The position numbers and the translations under genes are program-made. A stretch of DNA of 8,262 bases from Lysobacterales bacterium UBA5700 (GTDB lineage Bacteria > Pseudomonadota > Gammaproteobacteria > Xanthomonadales > Xanthomonadaceae), in the NCBI GenBank assembly GCA_002420085.1, contig DIHI01000044.1, forward strand, positions 17,254 through 25,515. The letters are read 5' to 3'. This document shows, in pieces, positions 4,808 through 8,262 of this stretch (its first letter is position 1; each line of letters opens with the position of its first letter). The notes under the pieces were generated by a model, which saw nothing but the letters and a program-made list of their open reading frames with translations, was not told the origin of the DNA and searched no databases.

Positions 4808-7650
4808 GCCAGGACTACAAGCACACCATCAACCTGCCCGAAACCGACTTCCCGATGCGCGGCGACCTGCCGCGTCGTGAGCCCGAAGCCCTGGCGCGCT
4901 GGCAGGCCGAAGACCTCTACCAGCGGATTCGCGAGCAGGTCGCCGGTCGCCCGGTCTGGACCCTGCACGATGGCCCGCCCTATGCCAACGGCGCCATCCA
5001 CATCGGTCACGCGGTCAACAAGATCCTCAAGGACATGATCATCAAATCGAAGCTGCTGTCGGGCTTCGACGCCGGCTACATTCCCGGCTGGGACTGCCAC
5101 GGCCTGCCGATCGAGCATGCGGTCGAGAAATTGCACGGCAAGCAAGGCGGCACGCTCGATCGCGCCGCGTTCCGTGCCCGCTGCCGTGAGTACGCCGCCG
5201 AACAGATCGCCGGCCAGAGCCGCGACTTCCAGCGCCTGGGCGTGCTCGGCGACTGGCACAACCCGTATCGGACCATGGACTACCGGTTCGAGGCCGATAT
5301 CGTCCGGGCCTTGGCCAAGGTGATCGCCAATGGCCACCTCAGTCGCGGCGCCAAACCGGTTCACTGGTGCTTCGACTGCGGCTCGGCCCTGGCCGAAGCC
5401 GAGATCGAATACGCCGACAAGCAATCGCCGGCCATCGACGCCGCCTACGACGCCGTCGATCCGGCCGCGCTTGCCGGAAAGTTCGGCGCCGCGATCGACC
5501 CGAACACGATCGTCGCCGTGCCGATCTGGACCACCACCCCCTGGACCCTGCCGGCCAGCCTGGCGGTCACCCTCGGTGCCGACCTGGAATACGTCCTGGT
5601 CGAAGGCCCGGCACGCGCCGGCCGACGACAGCTTCTGGTGCTGGCTGGCGCGCTTGCCGATCGCGCCCTGGCCCGCTACGGCATCAACTCCGTGGTCAGC
5701 CTCGGGCGCTGCACCGGTGCGGCCCTGGAACACATCGCCCTGCACCATCCGTTCTACCCGCGCACCGTGCCGATCATCCTCGGGGATCACGTCTCGGCGG
5801 AGGAGGGCACCGGCAATGTCCACACCGCCCCCGGTCACGGCCAGGAGGACTACGTGGTCGGTCGGGTCTACGGCCTGCTCGACCAGCCGGCGGCCGTGCT
5901 CAATCCGGTCGCGGCCGATGGCACCTATCTGCCCGGCACCCCGATGGTCGAAGGTCAGCACATCTGGAAGGCCAACGACAGCATCATCACCCTGTTGCGC
6001 GAGCACGATCGGCTGCTGGCCGCCACCCGGATCGAACACAGCTACCCGCATTGCTGGCGGCACAAGACCCCGGTAGCGTTCCGCGCCACCCCGCAATGGT
6101 TCATCGCCATGGACCAGGCCAACCTGCGCAGCCATGCCCTGGCCGCCATCGAGCGGGTGCGTTGGGTGCCGTCCTGGGGTCGGGAGCGCATCCACGGCAT
6201 GGTCGCCGGCCGGCCCGACTGGTGCATCAGCCGGCAGCGCGTCTGGGGCGTACCGATCGCCATGTTCATCCACCGAACCAGCGGCGAACCGCATCCGCGC
6301 ACGGTCGAACTGATGCATGCCGTCGCCGCGCGCATCGAACAATCCGGCATCGATGCCTGGGACCGGCTCGACCCGGCCGAACTGTTGGGCGCCGAAGCGA
6401 GCGAGTACGAAAAGGTCAGCGACATTCTGGATGTCTGGTTCGATTCCGGCGTCAGCCATGAGGGCGTCCTGGCCGCGCGCGGCCTGGGCAAGCCGGCCGA
6501 CATGTATCTGGAAGGTTCCGACCAGCATCGCGGCTGGTTCCAGAGCGCCCTGCTGACCGCCGTCGCGATCGACCGCGAGGCCCCCTATCGGCAGTGCCTC
6601 ACTCACGGCTTCGTGGTCGATCAGCATGGCCGCAAGATGTCGAAATCGCTCGGCAATGTGGTTGCCCCGCAGAAGGTCATGGACCAACTCGGTGCCGACG
6701 TGCTGCGCCTGTGGGTGGCCGGCAGCGACTACCGCTACGAAATGTCGTGCAGCGACGAAATCCTCAAGCGCAGTGCCGACGCCTACCGACGCATCCGCAA
6801 CACCGCCCGGTTCCTGCTCGGCAATCTGGCCGGATTCGACCCGGCCCGGCATCGGGTCGCACCCGAGTCCATGGTCCTGCTCGACCGCTGGGCACTCGAT
6901 CGCGCCCATCGCCTGCAAGCCCGCATCCAGGATGCCTGCGAGCGCTACGACTTCGCCGACATCGTCCAGGCGCTCAGCAACTTCTGCACGGTCGATCTCG
7001 GCGCACTCTACCTCGATGCCACCAAGGACCGGCTGTACACCATGCCCGAGGACAGCCTGGGCCGTCGTTCGGCACAGACCGCGATGTTCCACATCGCCCA
7101 TGCCTTCGTGCGCTGGATCGCCCCGATCCTGAGCTACACCGCCGACGAGATGTGGCGCTACCTGCCCGGACAGCGAGCCGACAACGTCCTGTTCGAGACC
7201 TGGTACCACCAACTGGTCGCCTTGCCCGAGGATGCCGCGCTTGGCCATGACCACTTCGAGACCGTGTTGCGGCTGCGCGAAGCCGTCGCCAAAGTGCTCG
7301 AACCGATGCGTGCCGAGGGCGCCATCGGCGCCTCCCTGCAGGCCGAAGTCGCGCTCTACCTCGACGATGTGACCCTGGCCTGGCTGACCCCGGTCGCCGA
7401 TGAACTGCGCTTCCTGTTCATCGTTTCCACCCTCGACCTGCATCCGCTCGGTGACCGACCCGATGATGCCGTCGCGGCCGACTGCGAAGGCGCCCAGGTC
7501 TGGCTGCGTGCCCGCCCCAGCGAACACCGCAAGTGCATCCGCTGCTGGCACTATCGCAGTGATGTCGGCCTGCACGCCCAGCACTCGGAACTGTGCGGCC
7601 GCTGCATCGACAACATCGAAGGTCCGGGCGAGACCCGGCGCTGGTTCTGA
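4804..7650 (+). CDS. ileS: Isoleucyl-tRNA synthetase, bacterial type with C-terminal zinc site
   Basis: This 948-residue class I synthetase charges tRNA-Ile and edits mischarged valine. The Rossmann fold has PPYANG followed by HIGH (66-69) and [10 protein letters not shown] (95-104). The CP1 editing domain shows TTTPWTLPA (243-251) and [11 protein letters not shown] (340-350), where Asp349 matches the E. coli editing Asp342. The synthetic site continues with WFDSGVSH (545-552), [10 protein letters not shown] (570-579) and KMSKS (611-615). The C-terminal zinc site has Cys911, Cys914, Cys931 and Cys934 in CIRC and CGRC pairs, typical of the ordinary bacterial IleS1 form. All signature residues are present, so it should be active. 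The GTG start overlaps the ribF stop, with a weak GGAAGAAG (4790-4797) as ribosome site. It is expected to be co-transcribed with ribF. Confidence 0.97.
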   Translation: MSQDYKHTINLPETDFPMRGDLPRREPEALARWQAEDLYQRIREQVAGRPVWTLHDGPPYANGAIHIGHAVNKILKDMIIKSKLLSGFDAGYIPGWDCHGLPIEHAVEKLHGKQGGTLDRAAFRARCREYAAEQIAGQSRDFQRLGVLGDWHNPYRTMDYRFEADIVRALAKVIANGHLSRGAKPVHWCFDCGSALAEAEIEYADKQSPAIDAAYDAVDPAALAGKFGAAIDPNTIVAVPIWTTTPWTLPASLAVTLGADLEYVLVEGPARAGRRQLLVLAGALADRALARYGINSVVSLGRCTGAALEHIALHHPFYPRTVPIILGDHVSAEEGTGNVHTAPGHGQEDYVVGRVYGLLDQPAAVLNPVAADGTYLPGTPMVEGQHIWKANDSIITLLREHDRLLAATRIEHSYPHCWRHKTPVAFRATPQWFIAMDQANLRSHALAAIERVRWVPSWGRERIHGMVAGRPDWCISRQRVWGVPIAMFIHRTSGEPHPRTVELMHAVAARIEQSGIDAWDRLDPAELLGAEASEYEKVSDILDVWFDSGVSHEGVLAARGLGKPADMYLEGSDQHRGWFQSALLTAVAIDREAPYRQCLTHGFVVDQHGRKMSKSLGNVVAPQKVMDQLGADVLRLWVAGSDYRYEMSCSDEILKRSADAYRRIRNTARFLLGNLAGFDPARHRVAPESMVLLDRWALDRAHRLQARIQDACERYDFADIVQALSNFCTVDLGALYLDATKDRLYTMPEDSLGRRSAQTAMFHIAHAFVRWIAPILSYTADEMWRYLPGQRADNVLFETWYHQLVALPEDAALGHDHFETVLRLREAVAKVLEPMRAEGAIGASLQAEVALYLDDVTLAWLTPVADELRFLFIVSTLDLHPLGDRPDDAVAADCEGAQVWLRARPSEHRKCIRCWHYRSDVGLHAQHSELCGRCIDNIEGPGETRRWF

Positions 7651-7659
7651 TCGCACCCG

Positions 7660-7679
7660 GCCGGACGCCAGCGTCCGGC
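7660..7679 (+). terminator. Perfect stem-loop between ileS and lspA
   Basis: GCCGGACG (7660-7667) and CGTCCGGC (7672-7679) form eight perfect GC-rich pairs around a CCAG loop, starting ten nucleotides after the ileS stop. No U-run follows, so it is not a standard rho-independent terminator. It may be a partial attenuator or an mRNA 3'-end stabilising element that tunes lspA relative to ileS. The structure is certain at sequence level; the role is inferred. Confidence 0.45.
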
Positions 7680-7735
7680 ACGGGATCGACGCCGACATCG
7701 ACCGTCCAGCCTGATCGACGCGAGTGTGTACCGAT

Positions 7736-8262
7736 ATGAAACCTGCCCCCACGCCCAATGCCCTGGCCTGGCTCGGCCTGTCGTTCGTCCTGATCGTGCT
7801 CGACCTGTGGACCAAGCAACTCGCCCTGACCCACCTGCAACCGTACCGACCCGAACCGGTGATCGAGGGCCTGTTGAACCTGACCCTGGTGTTCAACCCT
7901 GGCGCCGCGTTCAGCTTCCTCGCCGATGCCGGCGGTTGGCAGACCTGGTTCTTTTCCGCACTCGCGATCGCCATCGCCGGCCTGCTCGGCTTCTGGCTGC
8001 GCCAGACCCGCCGTGACGACTGGCGTCAGGCCCTGCCGTTCGCCCTGGTGATCGCCGGTGCCCTTGGCAACCTGCACGACCGTCTGCGCCACGGCCACGT
8101 CATCGACTTCATCGACGTCTACTGGCGGAGCTATCACTGGCCGGCCTTCAATGTCGCTGATAGCTGCATCGTGATCGGTGCCGTCCTGCTGGTTCTGTTC
8201 GGGTTGCTCGGCCCTGCCCGCAGCCTCGACACTGGCACAGGCAGCAGCAGTAGCGGAACCGG
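7736..8262 (+). CDS. lspA: Lipoprotein signal peptidase (signal peptidase II), 3' end cut by window
   Basis: This inner-membrane aspartyl protease removes signal peptides from prolipoproteins after lipidation. In the 175 residues seen there are four expected membrane segments (about 9-26, 70-88, 99-113 and 139-158). Family motifs are DLWTK (23-27), NPGAAFSFL (54-62), GNLHDR (111-116), HVIDFID (121-127) and FNVADS (138-143). The catalytic aspartates are Asp124 and Asp142. His114 sits where Ile or another hydrophobic residue is common, which is a minor variation. After the last membrane segment comes a Gly/Ser-rich tail (SLDTGTGSSSSG, 163-174), and the reading frame is still open at the window end, so the stop lies outside. 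The ATG at 7736 has only a weak ribosome site; a GTG at 7724 in the same frame is a less likely start. Position after ileS is the standard gammaproteobacterial order. Confidence 0.95.
   Translation, partial: MKPAPTPNALAWLGLSFVLIVLDLWTKQLALTHLQPYRPEPVIEGLLNLTLVFNPGAAFSFLADAGGWQTWFFSALAIAIAGLLGFWLRQTRRDDWRQALPFALVIAGALGNLHDRLRHGHVIDFIDVYWRSYHWPAFNVADSCIVIGAVLLVLFGLLGPARSLDTGTGSSSSGT

Noticed and set aside
4645..7974. Minus-strand open frame of about 1100 codons opposite ileS
   Set aside because: It lies antisense to a fully conserved IleRS, its protein is low-complexity with no recognisable motif, and long antisense frames are expected in GC-rich genes with G/C-ending codons.

Overview
The window is about two-thirds or more G+C and reads as chromosomal core-metabolism DNA from a gammaproteobacterium, most likely of the Xanthomonadales (Lysobacterales). 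The grounds are a SAM-I riboswitch in front of a metX-metB-hom operon with a compact Xanthomonas-like MetX, next to the ribF-ileS-lspA cluster typical of Gammaproteobacteria. The genus cannot be fixed from the sequence alone. All genes are on the + strand, and no mobile element, CRISPR array, tRNA or rRNA was seen.

Layout. Positions 1-270 are a non-coding leader: an AT-rich upstream patch, a weak candidate promoter (TTGACT at 34-39), a very well conserved SAM-I aptamer (76-178), and an expression platform (179-270) ending at the Shine-Dalgarno of metX. The operon then runs metX (homoserine O-acyltransferase, 271-1383), a 92-nt C-rich spacer, metB (cystathionine gamma-synthase, 1476-2663) and hom (homoserine dehydrogenase, 2660-3727, overlapping metB by 4 nt). 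A 114-nt spacer rich in CGATCG carries a perfect TATAAT box only 8 nt before the GTG start of ribF (3842-4807), which suggests a leaderless message. ribF overlaps ileS (4804-7650) by 4 nt. After an 85-nt gap with a perfect stem-loop comes lspA (from 7736), cut by the window end.

How the genes work together. Hom makes homoserine from aspartate semialdehyde, MetX acylates it (probably with succinyl-CoA), and MetB condenses the ester with cysteine to cystathionine. These are three consecutive steps towards methionine, and hence SAM, which the leader RNA senses. The second block is a housekeeping unit: RibF makes FMN and FAD, IleS charges tRNA-Ile, and LspA removes lipoprotein signal peptides.

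The most interesting part is the leader. The expression platform has no U-tract terminator, so control looks translational. It contains a CCUGGU segment that can pair with the metX Shine-Dalgarno region, with a local hairpin partner, or with an aptamer P3 strand. It also carries UGGU (complementary to an uncharged tRNA ACCA end) beside AUG triplets (complementary to a CAU anticodon). This fits the dual SAM / uncharged initiator-tRNA switch reported for the Xanthomonas campestris met leader, so it is probably a divergent relative of a described system rather than a wholly new one.
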